Shown here in pieces: positions 24,466 to 33,891 of a stretch of 33,891 bases of DNA. The DNA comes from Clostridiales bacterium. Its GTDB lineage: Bacteria > Bacillota > Clostridia > Oscillospirales > Oscillospiraceae. A model generated the notes under the pieces. The model saw only the letters and a program-made list of their open reading frames with translations. It did not search any database and was not told the DNA's origin. Numbering within the stretch: position 1 is the stretch's first letter; each line of letters opens with the position of its first letter. Location of the stretch: the NCBI GenBank assembly GCA_022770345.1, contig JALEII010000060.1, positions 1-33,891 on the forward strand, read 5' to 3'. The position numbers and the translations under genes were made by a program.

Positions 24466-26514
24466 ATGAACTTGAAATACGGGATTTGGAATGTATCGAC
24501 ACCGAGAATAGACAATGTAAACGCCCTGTCCGCCGGTGGCTACGCCCCCCTGGCGGCCATGGTCCTTTCCGCGCGGGGCATCGGTTCTACGGCCCAGGCG
24601 GCTGGTTATCTTGGCTCCAACGCTCCTCTGGAGGACCCCTTCGCAATGACGGACATGGACAAGGCCGTGAACCGGGTGGGCCTGGCCCTGGCCAAGGGCG
24701 AAACCATTGCCGTATTCGGCGACTATGACGTAGACGGCATCACCGCCACCTGCTTGCTGACGGATTTCCTCCGGCGCATGGGGGGCAAGGTCGTCAGCTA
24801 TATCCCCGGCCGGTTGGAGGAAGGCTACGGGCTGAACCCCATTGCAATCTCCTACCTCCGCGACCAGGGAGTGTCCCTCATCGTCACCGTGGACTGCGGC
24901 ATCACCGCCGTGGCCGAGGCGAAGCTGTGCCGTGAGCAGGGCATGGACCTGGTCATCACCGATCACCACGTCTGCAAGGCGGAATTGCCCCAGGCCGTGG
25001 CCGTAGTGGACCCCCACCGGCCCGGTGACGGCTACCCTCACCAGAATCTTTCCGGCGTGGGCGTAGCCTTCAAGCTGGCCTCTGCCATCTGGGGCAGTCA
25101 GGAAAAGGCATTGGAAGCCTACGCGGACTTCGTATGCCTGGGCACTGTGGCAGACGTGATGCTGCTGCAGGGAGAAAACCGAACCTTCGTGAGCCACGGG
25201 CTGGACGCTCTGGCCCACACGAAACGTCCGGGGCTGGCGGCGCTGATGAAAGAGGCGGGCTGCGACCCAGCCGCCCTGTCCGCCACGTCCATCGGCTTCG
25301 TACTGGCCCCCCGGATCAACGCCGCAGGCCGCATGGGCAAAATTCAAGTGGCCGTGGACCTGTTCCTCAGCACGGACCCGGTCCAGGCGGAAAAGCTTGC
25401 AAAAGAGTTATGTCAAATGAACGCACAGCGGCAGGCCATCGAGCAGGAGATTTACCGGCAGGCCATTTCCATGCTGCCCACGGACCAGACGCCGAAAGCC
25501 ATTGTGCTGGCGGAAGAAAGCTGGCATCAGGGCGTCGTGGGCATCGTGGCCAGCCGCATTGCAGAGGAATTCTGCTGCCCCACGGTCCTCATTTGTCTGG
25601 ACGGGGAGCATGGCAAGGCCAGCTCCCGCAGCTACGGGGGCTTCAACCTATTCGCCTCCCTGACGGAGTTGGCCCCGCTGCTGGAAAGCTACGGCGGCCA
25701 CGAACTGGCGGCAGGCTTCACCATCCCCCGGAAAAACATCCCGAAATTCCGGCAGGAGCTTTGCCGTCTGGCGGAAGACTATTACCTGGACGGCACCCCT
25801 CAGACCACCTTGCAGGTGGACTGCGCCGTGGAGCCGGAGCTGCTGACCATTCCGAATATTGACGCCCTGCAGGTCCTGGAACCCTGCGGCAACGGCTGCC
25901 CCAAGCCGGTGCTGATGCTCACGGGCCTGACGCTGGAACACATCCAGCGCGTGGGCAACGGACGGCATCTGCGGCTGCGGCTGAGCCGGGGCCGGTTCGT
26001 CCTGAACGCTATTTATTTCTCCGTCCAGCAGGAGGGCGACAGCTTCCGGGAGGGCGATCTGGTGGACGTGGCCTTCACCCCTCAGGTCAACGAGTTCCGG
26101 GGAAACCGCAGCGTGCAGTTGAACGTAGTGGACATCCGTCCGGCCTGCCCGGTGGAATGCTGCCAGGAGCTGTGCGACTACCGGGCCATGCGCTCCGGCC
26201 GTCTCACGGCGGAGGGGGCCGAGCGGCTGCTGCCGGACCGAAAAATTCAGGGAGCCGTGTGGCGCTACATCGCCGCCGATCCGATGCTGAAAGACACCCC
26301 CTGCTGCCTGTGCCGGAAGATCGTCCGGAAATACGGCATTCCGATGAGCCTTGGGCAGATGCTGACGTGTCTCGATATGTTCGCAGACGTGGGCCTTCTG
26401 GCCCTGGAGCGGCAAAACAAATACATCCTGGTCCGACCTCTGCCGGTGACGCAGAAAGCGGACCTTACCAAAAGTGAAACCATGCAGCTTCTGCTGCGTG
26501 TGAAAGAGAAGTGA
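24466..26514 (+). CDS. recJ: Single-stranded-DNA-specific exonuclease RecJ
   Basis: FGDYDVDGITATCLLTDFLRRMG...VDCGITAVAEAKLCREQGMDLVITDHHV...GVGVAFKLASAIWG...APRINAAGRMG...SYGGHELAAGFTI. The ORF start at 24409 lies within the predicted promoter; ATG at 24460 or 24466 is likelier. Confidence 0.94.
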   Translation: MNLKYGIWNVSTPRIDNVNALSAGGYAPLAAMVLSARGIGSTAQAAGYLGSNAPLEDPFAMTDMDKAVNRVGLALAKGETIAVFGDYDVDGITATCLLTDFLRRMGGKVVSYIPGRLEEGYGLNPIAISYLRDQGVSLIVTVDCGITAVAEAKLCREQGMDLVITDHHVCKAELPQAVAVVDPHRPGDGYPHQNLSGVGVAFKLASAIWGSQEKALEAYADFVCLGTVADVMLLQGENRTFVSHGLDALAHTKRPGLAALMKEAGCDPAALSATSIGFVLAPRINAAGRMGKIQVAVDLFLSTDPVQAEKLAKELCQMNAQRQAIEQEIYRQAISMLPTDQTPKAIVLAEESWHQGVVGIVASRIAEEFCCPTVLICLDGEHGKASSRSYGGFNLFASLTELAPLLESYGGHELAAGFTIPRKNIPKFRQELCRLAEDYYLDGTPQTTLQVDCAVEPELLTIPNIDALQVLEPCGNGCPKPVLMLTGLTLEHIQRVGNGRHLRLRLSRGRFVLNAIYFSVQQEGDSFREGDLVDVAFTPQVNEFRGNRSVQLNVVDIRPACPVECCQELCDYRAMRSGRLTAEGAERLLPDRKIQGAVWRYIAADPMLKDTPCCLCRKIVRKYGIPMSLGQMLTCLDMFADVGLLALERQNKYILVRPLPVTQKADLTKSETMQLLLRVKEK

Positions 26515-26524
26515 ATTTTCCCCT

Positions 26525-28717
26525 ATGGAGACCTTTGCAGAACATTATCAATCCATGATGGACACCATTCAGCGCTGTATGCCCGGTGCCGACTTGGAGA
26601 TCATCGACCGGGCCGTGGAATTCGCCCGGGAAAAACATAAAAATCAGGTCCGCCGGGACGGCTCCCCGTACATCATCCATCCTCTGGCCGTGGCGGAGAT
26701 CGTGGCGGAAATGGGGCTGGACACCGATGCCATTCTGGGAGCCCTGCTTCACGACTGCATCGAGGATACCGACACCTCCCACGACGACATTGCCCGGCTT
26801 TTCGGCACGACCACTGCCGAGCTGGTGGAGGGCGTTACCAAACTGACCCGCGCCAACTTTTCCAGCACCGAGCAGGAGCAGATGGAGAACCTGCGGAAGA
26901 TGTTCATGGCCATGAGCAAGGACATCCGGGTGGTGCTTATTAAAATCGCCGACCGGCTCCACAATATGCGGACCATGCAGTATCAGTCCCCGGCCAAACA
27001 AATCCTCAAGTGCCGGGAGACCATGGATATTTACGCTCCCCTGGCTCACCGGCTTGGTATGCAGAAGATCAAGTGGGAATTGGAGGATATTTCCCTCAAG
27101 TACCTGGAGCCCCAGGCTTACGAGGAAATTATGAGCTACCTGAACTCCCGCCGGGAGCAGGACGAAGCCTTCATGCGCTCCATTCAGGAGAAAATTTCCG
27201 GGCGGCTCAACGCCGTGGGCATCAAAAATACGACTTACGGCCGTATCAAGCACGTCTATTCCATTTACCGGAAAATGCAGGCCCAGGGCAAGTCTCTGGA
27301 TGAACTTTACGACCTGTACGCTTTCCGGGTCATCGTGGATTCCATGCCGGACTGCTATAATGTGCTGGGCCACATCCACGACCTGTTCAGCCTGGTGCCG
27401 GGTCGGTTCAAGGATTACATCTCCACCCCCAAGCCCAATATGTACCAGAGCCTGCACACCACCGTCATCGGCTCCCAGGGCATCCCCTTTGAAGTGCAGA
27501 TTCGGACCTGGGAAATGCACGAGACCGCCGAATACGGCATTGCCGCCCACTGGAAATACAAGCAGCACTCCGGGGCGGGCAGCGAGAAAGATTTTGAGTG
27601 GGTCCGCCGTCTGCTGGAAAGCCAGCAGGACACCGATGCGGAGGATTACGTTCATTCCCTGAAAATCGACATGTTCGACGACGAGGTGTTCGTCTTTACC
27701 CCCAAGGGCCGCATTGTCTCCCTGCCCGCCGGGTCCACCCCCATCGACTTTGCCTACGCCATCCATTCCGGGGTGGGCAACGCCATGGTGGGGGCCAAGG
27801 TCAACAATCGCATCGCCAATATCGATACCCCCCTGCAAAATGGCGACATTGTGGAGGTGCTGACCTCAAAGTCCGCCAAGGGTCCCAGCCGGGACTGGCT
27901 GCTGCTGTGCAAGAGCAATCAGGCCCGGACGAAAATCAAGCAGTGGTTCAAGAAGGAGAAGCGGGAGGAAAATATCCTCCACGGCAAGGCCAGCTTTGAA
28001 TCCGAAATGAAGCGGCTGCAGCTGCCCCTCTCCGCCCTGAACGATGCCGACCTGTCGGCGCAGCTTCTGAAGAAGCTGTCCTTTGACAGCTGGGACGATA
28101 TGTATGCCGCCATCGGCTACGGCGGTCTCACCGCCACCAAGGCCGTTGGCCGCATCCGCGACGACGTGACCAAGGCCCTGAAGGCCCAGGCTGCGGACAA
28201 GTCCCCTCAGAGTCCCCTGAAGCTGAATCCGGATTCCGCTGCCGTGAAGCAGAACCGCCACGCCGTCAACGGCGTCATCGTGGAGGACATCGATTCCTGC
28301 ATGATCAAATTTTCCAAGTGCTGCACCCCCGTGCCGGGAGACGCCATCGTGGGCTTCATCACCAAGGGCTTCGGCGTATCCATTCACCGAGCCGACTGCC
28401 CCAACGCTGCCCAGCGGGATGACCCCCGGCAATCCGCCCGCTGGGTCCGGGTCCGCTGGGCCAATGCCGAGGAGCAGCCCTTCGAGACCACACTGGAGCT
28501 GGACTGCATTACCCGGGACGGCCTGCTGCTGGACTTCGCCACCGCTATGACCACCGCCCGTGTCCGGGTAAAAGAACTCAACGGCAAGGACCTGCCCGGC
28601 GGCCGGAGCGTCTTTACCGTCCGCTTCGAGGTCAAGAACGTGTCGGAGCTGAACGCCATCCGCAACCGCCTGCTGAGCATCCCCGATGTGGTGGGTGCCC
28701 GGCGTGGTTCCAATTAA
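26525..28717 (+). CDS. relA: Bifunctional (p)ppGpp synthetase/hydrolase, RelA/SpoT homolog
   Basis: HD-domain ALLHDCIEDT; synthetase GRIKHVYSIYRKM...GRFKDYISTPKPNMYQSLHTTVIG; TGS FTPKGRIVSLPAGSTPIDFAYAIHS; C-terminal ACT. Confidence 0.95.
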   Translation: METFAEHYQSMMDTIQRCMPGADLEIIDRAVEFAREKHKNQVRRDGSPYIIHPLAVAEIVAEMGLDTDAILGALLHDCIEDTDTSHDDIARLFGTTTAELVEGVTKLTRANFSSTEQEQMENLRKMFMAMSKDIRVVLIKIADRLHNMRTMQYQSPAKQILKCRETMDIYAPLAHRLGMQKIKWELEDISLKYLEPQAYEEIMSYLNSRREQDEAFMRSIQEKISGRLNAVGIKNTTYGRIKHVYSIYRKMQAQGKSLDELYDLYAFRVIVDSMPDCYNVLGHIHDLFSLVPGRFKDYISTPKPNMYQSLHTTVIGSQGIPFEVQIRTWEMHETAEYGIAAHWKYKQHSGAGSEKDFEWVRRLLESQQDTDAEDYVHSLKIDMFDDEVFVFTPKGRIVSLPAGSTPIDFAYAIHSGVGNAMVGAKVNNRIANIDTPLQNGDIVEVLTSKSAKGPSRDWLLLCKSNQARTKIKQWFKKEKREENILHGKASFESEMKRLQLPLSALNDADLSAQLLKKLSFDSWDDMYAAIGYGGLTATKAVGRIRDDVTKALKAQAADKSPQSPLKLNPDSAAVKQNRHAVNGVIVEDIDSCMIKFSKCCTPVPGDAIVGFITKGFGVSIHRADCPNAAQRDDPRQSARWVRVRWANAEEQPFETTLELDCITRDGLLLDFATAMTTARVRVKELNGKDLPGGRSVFTVRFEVKNVSELNAIRNRLLSIPDVVGARRGSN

Positions 28718-28762
28718 ATTTCCCAGAAAATTTTACAAAAATAGTATCAGGAGGACAAGAAT

Positions 28763-28996
28763 ATGCTGAAACTTTATACCCGAAAGCTGAAAAAGGCCTG
28801 GGAGGACACCGCTACCCCCATCACCGTGAACAAGCGGGAAATGATCCTGGAGTTCGCCCTGTGCGCCCTGACCGGTGTCGTCGTCGGGATGCTGGTGAGC
28901 CCCCGGAAAAACCAGACCTTCGGCTCTTATAACACCGGCGCCGTGAACAACAACACCCAACCTCTGGCCGCCGCCGACAGCGACGAGGAAGCCTGA
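28763..28996 (+). CDS. Small single-TM hypothetical protein (77 aa)
   Basis: MLKLYTRKLKKAWEDTATPITVNKREMILEFALCALTGVVVGMLVSPRK...; caggagg RBS; 1-nt overlap with dtd. Confidence 0.75.
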   Translation: MLKLYTRKLKKAWEDTATPITVNKREMILEFALCALTGVVVGMLVSPRKNQTFGSYNTGAVNNNTQPLAAADSDEEA

Positions 28997-29472
28997 TGCG
29001 GGCGGTCCTGACCCGTGTCCGCTCCGCCAGCGTGACCATCGCCGGGGAAACCGTCGGCTCCATTGGCCGGGGCTATCTCATCCTGCTGGGGGTGGGTCCC
29101 GGAGATACCCCTGAAATTTGCCGGTATCTGGCGGAAAAGGCTCTTTCCCTCCGGCTTTTTGAGGACGAAAACAGCAAAATGAACCTGGGGCTGGACCAGG
29201 TGGAGGGCCACGTGCTGGTGGTAAGCCAGTTCACCCTGTACGGCAACTGCCGCAAGGGACGCCGCCCCAGCTTCACCGGTGCCGCCGACCCGGAGCTTGG
29301 CAATCTGCTCTATGAGCAATTCCTTTCCGACTGTGCCGATCTGGGTTATCCGCCCCAGCACGGCCGCTTCGGAGCGGATATGCTGGTGGCCTCGGAAAAC
29401 GACGGCCCCGTGACCATTCTTTTGGATACGGAGGAACTTCTGGGCAGTCCCAGGAGAGAACACCATGATTGA
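28996..29472 (+). CDS. dtd: D-aminoacyl-tRNA deacylase
   Basis: MRAVLTRVRSASVTIAGETVGSIGRGYLILLGV...VVSQFTLYGNCRKGRRPSFTGAA...FGADMLVASENDGPVTILLDT. Confidence 0.95.
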   Translation: MRAVLTRVRSASVTIAGETVGSIGRGYLILLGVGPGDTPEICRYLAEKALSLRLFEDENSKMNLGLDQVEGHVLVVSQFTLYGNCRKGRRPSFTGAADPELGNLLYEQFLSDCADLGYPPQHGRFGADMLVASENDGPVTILLDTEELLGSPRREHHD

Positions 29473-30103
29473 AATAGAAAAACTGCGGGTGGGGGATTAC
29501 TCCGTCAACTGCTACATTGTCCATGAAAGCGCTCGGAAAGACTGCGTGTTGGTGGACCCGGGCTACGAACCGGAACACATTTTGCATCATCTGGCCGAAG
29601 AAAATTTAACGCCCGGGGCAATTTTGCTGACCCACGCCCATTTTGACCACATCGGCGGGGTCTGCCCCATTGTGGCGGCCACCGGTGTGCCGGTTTATCT
29701 TGGCCCCGAAGCAACAGACCTGCCGGATTGGCTCATGCGGGGCTACGCACTGCCCGGTGAGGACGAAGAAAACCGGGCAAATCGGAAGCTTTTGCCGGAG
29801 GAACTGCACATTCTCAGAGAAGGGGACAAAATCTCTCTCGCCGGAATCGAATTTTCCGTATTGGAAACGCCCGGCCACGCCGTTGGGAGCCTGTGCTACC
29901 TGTGTGGGGACAATATGCTCTCCGGGGATACGCTGTTCTGCGGGACATACGGTCGCACGGACCTGCCCGGCGGCAGCCCGGCGGATATGGTCCGGTCTTT
30001 GGCAAAATTAAAGGCCCTGCCAGGGGATTACAATGTCTATCCCGGCCACGGGGAGATCACCACCCTGGCCCGGGAGCGGGACACCAATCCCGGCATGGCA
30101 TAA
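29465..30103 (+). CDS. MBL-fold metallo-hydrolase (glyoxalase II-like)
   Basis: THAHFDHIGG motif, TPGHAVGSLCYL, SGDTLFCGTYGRTDLPGG, YPGHGEITTLARERDTNPGM. Confidence 0.92.
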   Translation: MIEIEKLRVGDYSVNCYIVHESARKDCVLVDPGYEPEHILHHLAEENLTPGAILLTHAHFDHIGGVCPIVAATGVPVYLGPEATDLPDWLMRGYALPGEDEENRANRKLLPEELHILREGDKISLAGIEFSVLETPGHAVGSLCYLCGDNMLSGDTLFCGTYGRTDLPGGSPADMVRSLAKLKALPGDYNVYPGHGEITTLARERDTNPGMA

Positions 30104-30115
30104 AAGGAGCGAACC

Positions 30116-31540
30116 ATGGAACTGATCCTGTGCGGCCACGAGGACCGCTATGCCGTGGAGCAGCTGTGTCTGTCCCTGTTCCCCCAGGGGACGGAGGGCA
30201 AGGCCGTCAGCGCCCTTCACCGGGGCAAGACCTGGCTCACCGCCGTGACCACCATCACCATCGGCGAAAAATGCGAGAAAAATATCCGGCGCCTGCGGGC
30301 AAGCACCGAAACGGTCCCCCTGCGGCGGCAGCTTTTGCAGCAGAGCTTCTATCTGGCGGCTCTGCCCCATTTGCAGAAAGTCCCCGTCTGGGGGGCATTG
30401 GCCGGGGTCCGGCCCACCAAGCTGACCACCCGAATGCTCTTGCAGGGGCTTTCCCTGGAGGAAGCCGCCAAAAAGATGGAAAAGGACTACTTCGTCACCC
30501 CGGAGCGGGCAAGATTGGCGGTAGACTGTTCTCTCTCCACCAAGGCTTTTACGGAAAAACTGACCCCAAATGATATTTCTCTCTATGTGGGCATTCCCTT
30601 TTGCCCCACCCGCTGCGCCTATTGCAGCTTCGTGAGCCGCACCACCGGCCGCAGCGGTGGTCTGCTTGAGCCTTATCTGGACGCCCTGGAGCAGGAGATC
30701 GTCCTGACAGGAAAATTGCTGGCAAATTCTCCCTTCCGCCTTCGTACCCTGTACATAGGCGGCGGCACCCCCACCACCCTGTCGGCTGCGCAGCTGACCC
30801 GGCTCATAACGGCGCTGAAAACGCACCTGGACCTGTCGGAATGTCTGGAATTCACCGTGGAGGGCGGTCGCCCAGACACGCTGGACCCGGAAAAGCTGCA
30901 GGCGCTACGCTCCTTGGGCGTAAACCGCATGAGCATCAACCCCCAGTCCCTGCAGGAACCGGTGCTGAAGGCCTGCGGCCGCCCCCATACGGCGGCGGAC
31001 ATTTTCCGGGTCTATGACGAAGCCGTTCAGGCGGGCTTTGCGGACATCAACATGGACCTGATTGCAGGGCTTCCGCAGGATGATTTTGAGGGCTTCCGCC
31101 GTTCCCTGGACGGAGTAGCCGCCCTGCACCCCGCCAATATCACCGTCCACACCCTGGCCCTGAAAAAGGATGCGGACCTTTTCGACCATCGTCAGGGGCT
31201 TTCCTCCCCGGAGGAGGTGGCCCGGATGGTGGACTATGCCGAAGAGACGTTGCGCTCTCTGGGCTATCGGCCCTATTACCTGTACCGGCAGAAATATATG
31301 TCCGGCAGCTTTGAAAATGTGGGCTGGAGCCGGGACGGGAAGGACTGCCTGTACAATATCGCCATGATGGAAGAACTGCACACCATCGTTTCTCTGGGCG
31401 GCGGAGGCATTACGAAACGGAACCTGCCGAACGGAAAGCTGGTCCGCTTCCCTAACCCCAAATTCCCGGAGCAATACATTTCCCAGCTGGAGGAGGTCCT
31501 CGCCCACAAAGAGGAGCTGTTCCGGCAGATGAAAGGATGA
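30116..31540 (+). CDS. hemZ: Coproporphyrinogen dehydrogenase HemZ (radical SAM)
   Basis: Radical SAM CPTRCAYC; YVGIPFCPTRCAYCSF; LYIGGGTPTTL; TVEGGRPDTLDPEKL; N-terminal HemZ extension. Confidence 0.92.
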   Translation: MELILCGHEDRYAVEQLCLSLFPQGTEGKAVSALHRGKTWLTAVTTITIGEKCEKNIRRLRASTETVPLRRQLLQQSFYLAALPHLQKVPVWGALAGVRPTKLTTRMLLQGLSLEEAAKKMEKDYFVTPERARLAVDCSLSTKAFTEKLTPNDISLYVGIPFCPTRCAYCSFVSRTTGRSGGLLEPYLDALEQEIVLTGKLLANSPFRLRTLYIGGGTPTTLSAAQLTRLITALKTHLDLSECLEFTVEGGRPDTLDPEKLQALRSLGVNRMSINPQSLQEPVLKACGRPHTAADIFRVYDEAVQAGFADINMDLIAGLPQDDFEGFRRSLDGVAALHPANITVHTLALKKDADLFDHRQGLSSPEEVARMVDYAEETLRSLGYRPYYLYRQKYMSGSFENVGWSRDGKDCLYNIAMMEELHTIVSLGGGGITKRNLPNGKLVRFPNPKFPEQYISQLEEVLAHKEELFRQMKG

Positions 31541-31547
31541 TTATTTT

Positions 31548-32867
31548 TTGGATACGCTGATTTCCGGTGCCACCGTCGTCACCATGAATGAAGGCATGGA
31601 GGTACTGCTGGGGGGCTTTGTGGGCATTACCGACGGGAAGATCGTCTTTCTGAGCAAGGAAGCCCCCAAGGAAAAGCCCGCCGCCATCGTAGACGGCAGC
31701 GGCATGGTGCTGCTGCCGGGCCTCATCAACTGCCATACCCACCTGGCCCAGACGGCCCTGCGAAATTTCTTTGACGACCTTTCCCCCAAGGATTCCCTGG
31801 AGGCTCTGCTGCGCTTCGAGGCCAAGATGGACTCCAAGGCCGCCGAGGCCGCCGTGACCATAGGGGTGGCCGAGTGCCTGCGCATGGGTATCACCTCCGT
31901 CAGCGACCTATATTATTATCCGGAGGCCACGGCGAATGTTCTGGACAAAGCAGGCATGAAAAGCAATCTGGCTCTGTCCGCCTATCGCTTTGAGGACCAG
32001 AACGAGGATTTTGACTTTGAATCCGACCCCCAGTGCCAGGAATTGCAGCGGCTCGTGGAAAAGTGGCATGGTCACGACCAAGGCCGCATCCGCATGGACG
32101 CCGGCATTTACGCCGAGTACACCAGCAACTACCGGCTCTGGGAGGGCATGGCAGATTTCGCCCGGGAAAAGGGTCTGGGCTTTCAGCTGCACCTTTCTCA
32201 GACGGAATCCGAGCGGGAGGGCTGTCTGGACCGGACGGGTCTGGCCCCCGCGGAACTGCTGAACTGCCACGGGGTATTCAACAACAAGACCTGCGCCGTG
32301 GGCTGCGGGTATCTCACCGACCAGGAGATCGCTCTGCTGGGCAAAAAGCACGTTTCTGCCGTACTGACCCCGGAGGCCGACGCCTTGAAGGGCCGCAGGA
32401 CCGCCGATGTGGTCACGCTGCTGAAAGCGGGCATGAACGTGGCCCTGGGCAGCGGCGGCGTGGAGCAGGTGGGCAGCGTGGACCTCTTCGAGGAAATGCG
32501 CTTCGCCGCAGCCGCCTCCCGGAAAGGCAACGCCGACGCAACGCCCCTGCCCGCCTCGGCGCTTTTAATGCTTGCAACCACCTGTGCCGCCCGTGCTCAG
32601 GGCCGGGAAGCCGAATGCGGCATGATCAAGCCGGGGATGGACGCTGACCTGATTCTGGTGGACTTCACTGCGCCCCACCTGATGCCCTGCCACAATGTCC
32701 TCAACGGCCTTGTGTACTCGGCCCGGGGCAGCGACGTGGCCATGACCATGGTCCGTGGCAGAATTCTCTACGAAAACGGCAAATTCCCCACCCTGGATCT
32801 GCCCGGAGCCGTGGAGGCCCTGACCAGCTACGCCATCCCCAAGTTATTTTCCCCCGCGGAGGATTGA
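31548..32867 (+). CDS. Amidohydrolase-superfamily protein (MTA/SAH deaminase-like), probably catalytically altered
   Basis: LPGLINCHTHLAQTALRNFFDDL; LHLSQTESE; AGMNVALGSGG; GMIKPGMDADLILVDF. TTG start. Several canonical active-site residues replaced (see findings). Confidence 0.85.
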   Translation: MDTLISGATVVTMNEGMEVLLGGFVGITDGKIVFLSKEAPKEKPAAIVDGSGMVLLPGLINCHTHLAQTALRNFFDDLSPKDSLEALLRFEAKMDSKAAEAAVTIGVAECLRMGITSVSDLYYYPEATANVLDKAGMKSNLALSAYRFEDQNEDFDFESDPQCQELQRLVEKWHGHDQGRIRMDAGIYAEYTSNYRLWEGMADFAREKGLGFQLHLSQTESEREGCLDRTGLAPAELLNCHGVFNNKTCAVGCGYLTDQEIALLGKKHVSAVLTPEADALKGRRTADVVTLLKAGMNVALGSGGVEQVGSVDLFEEMRFAAAASRKGNADATPLPASALLMLATTCAARAQGREAECGMIKPGMDADLILVDFTAPHLMPCHNVLNGLVYSARGSDVAMTMVRGRILYENGKFPTLDLPGAVEALTSYAIPKLFSPAED

Positions 32868-32884
32868 GTGAAAGGAGTTTCTCC

Positions 32885-33891
32885 ATGTCTTCCAAAAAGC
32901 AGACCTTTCTTCATGGTGCAGCGTTGCTGACGTTGGCCACCGCTGTCGTGAAGGTCATCGGCGCTCTTTACAAGATACCGCTGAATGCCATCATCGGCGA
33001 AAAGGGCTTCGGCTACTTCAACACCGCCTACTATATCTACTCCGTCCTGCTGCTCATCTCCACTGCCGGTCTGCCCGTGGCCGCCAGCCGGATGATCAGC
33101 CAAGCCAGCGCCCTGGGCCACACCAATCAGGTCCGACGGGTGTATCAATCCGCAAAAACTCTTTACCTGTCCCTGGGCGGCATCAGCAGTATTCTGATGT
33201 TCGTATTCAGCCGTCAGCTGGCCAATTTCCAGCAGCAGCCCGACGCCTGGGCCGCCATTGCCGCCCTGGCTCCCTGCGCTTTCCTGGCCTGCCTGCTGAG
33301 CACCTACCGGGGCTTCTTCCAGGGGCAGGGGAACATGATTCCCACCTCCGTCAGTGAGGTCATCGAGGCCTCCGGAAAACTGGTGGTGGGCATTCCCATG
33401 GCACTGGTGATCCTCAAGCTTACCAACAGTGTGGCCCTGGCGGCTGCGGGTGCCATTTTGGGTGTGCTCAGCGGCTCTCTTGTGGCGTCCCTGTATATGG
33501 GCGTTCTACACCGGAAGGAATATGCCGCCCTGGAGCCCAGCGAGGAAGTGCCGGACCGGTTTGGGAAGGTCATCCGGGACCTGCTGGCCATCGCCGTGCC
33601 CATTACCATCGGCTCTGCGGGTCTCCAGGCCATGTATCTGCTGGAGACGCATCTTTATATGGGCCAACTGCTCACTTACAGCACCCAGGCCCAGGCGGAC
33701 ACCGTGAAGGGCGTGTATGACATGGCCCTGACCATCTACAATATGCCCGGCGCTCTGACGGCTCCCATCATCATCAGCGTCATTCCCGCCATCACCGCCC
33801 ACCTGACCCAGCAGAATCGTGCTCAGGTCCGGTCCACCGAGGAATCCGCCGCACGGGTCACGTCACTGATTGCCCTGCCCTGCGCCGTAGG
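32885..33891 (+). CDS. SpoVB/MurJ-type polysaccharide flippase family protein, truncated by the window end
   Basis: MSSKKQTFLHGAALLTLATAVVKVIGALYKIPLNAIIGEKGFGYFNTAYYIYSVLLLISTAGLPVAASRMISQ...; not in the ORF track because there is no stop in the window; read from the sequence. Confidence 0.88.
   Translation, partial: MSSKKQTFLHGAALLTLATAVVKVIGALYKIPLNAIIGEKGFGYFNTAYYIYSVLLLISTAGLPVAASRMISQASALGHTNQVRRVYQSAKTLYLSLGGISSILMFVFSRQLANFQQQPDAWAAIAALAPCAFLACLLSTYRGFFQGQGNMIPTSVSEVIEASGKLVVGIPMALVILKLTNSVALAAAGAILGVLSGSLVASLYMGVLHRKEYAALEPSEEVPDRFGKVIRDLLAIAVPITIGSAGLQAMYLLETHLYMGQLLTYSTQAQADTVKGVYDMALTIYNMPGALTAPIIISVIPAITAHLTQQNRAQVRSTEESAARVTSLIALPCAV

Noticed and set aside
24406-28432. Large - strand ORFs opposite recJ and relA (313, 255, 457, 188 aa)
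   Set aside because: Same antisense GC artefact; the sense proteins carry unmistakable motifs.
26525-28717. Possible degenerate or monofunctional RSH protein
   Set aside because: The HDxxED hydrolase motif and the RFKD synthetase motif both look intact, so it is an ordinary bifunctional enzyme.

Overview
This 33.9 kb window looks like chromosomal core genome of a GC-rich, spore-forming Clostridia bacterium (inference: Oscillospiraceae-like). I see no phage, CRISPR array, rRNA or tRNA. Genes from 1 to ~11.8 kb are all on the - strand: ArsC/Spx-like protein, AraC regulator, stand-alone RarA/MgsA C-terminal-domain protein, Ugp-like ABC sugar/glycerophosphodiester importer (SBP, two permeases, ATPase), cytosolic NPP-type phosphodiesterase, tsf, rpsB, YlmC/YmxH and sigG. 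From ~12.3 kb on, nearly all genes are on the + strand: rpsT, recG, gpmI, Asp23/Gls24, YloV/FakA-like, YihY/BrkB, DUF5685, J-domain protein, DUF4430 protein, YtvI-like, recJ, relA/spoT, dtd, MBL hydrolase, hemZ, amidohydrolase and a truncated SpoVB-like flippase. The exception is an inverted aspartate kinase + ACT protein pair. Best leads: (1) five DnaA-box-like 9-mers within 60 bp, in the largest intergenic gap, at the strand switch; (2) an amidohydrolase whose MTA/SAH-deaminase-type catalytic residues are largely replaced (candidate pseudoenzyme); (3) an orphan RarA C-terminal domain as last gene of a sugar-ABC operon; (4) an aspartate kinase lacking ACT domains beside a separate ACT protein; (5) a dispersed palindromic intergenic repeat family; (6) a translationally coupled DUF5685/J-domain pair with Cys-rich segments.
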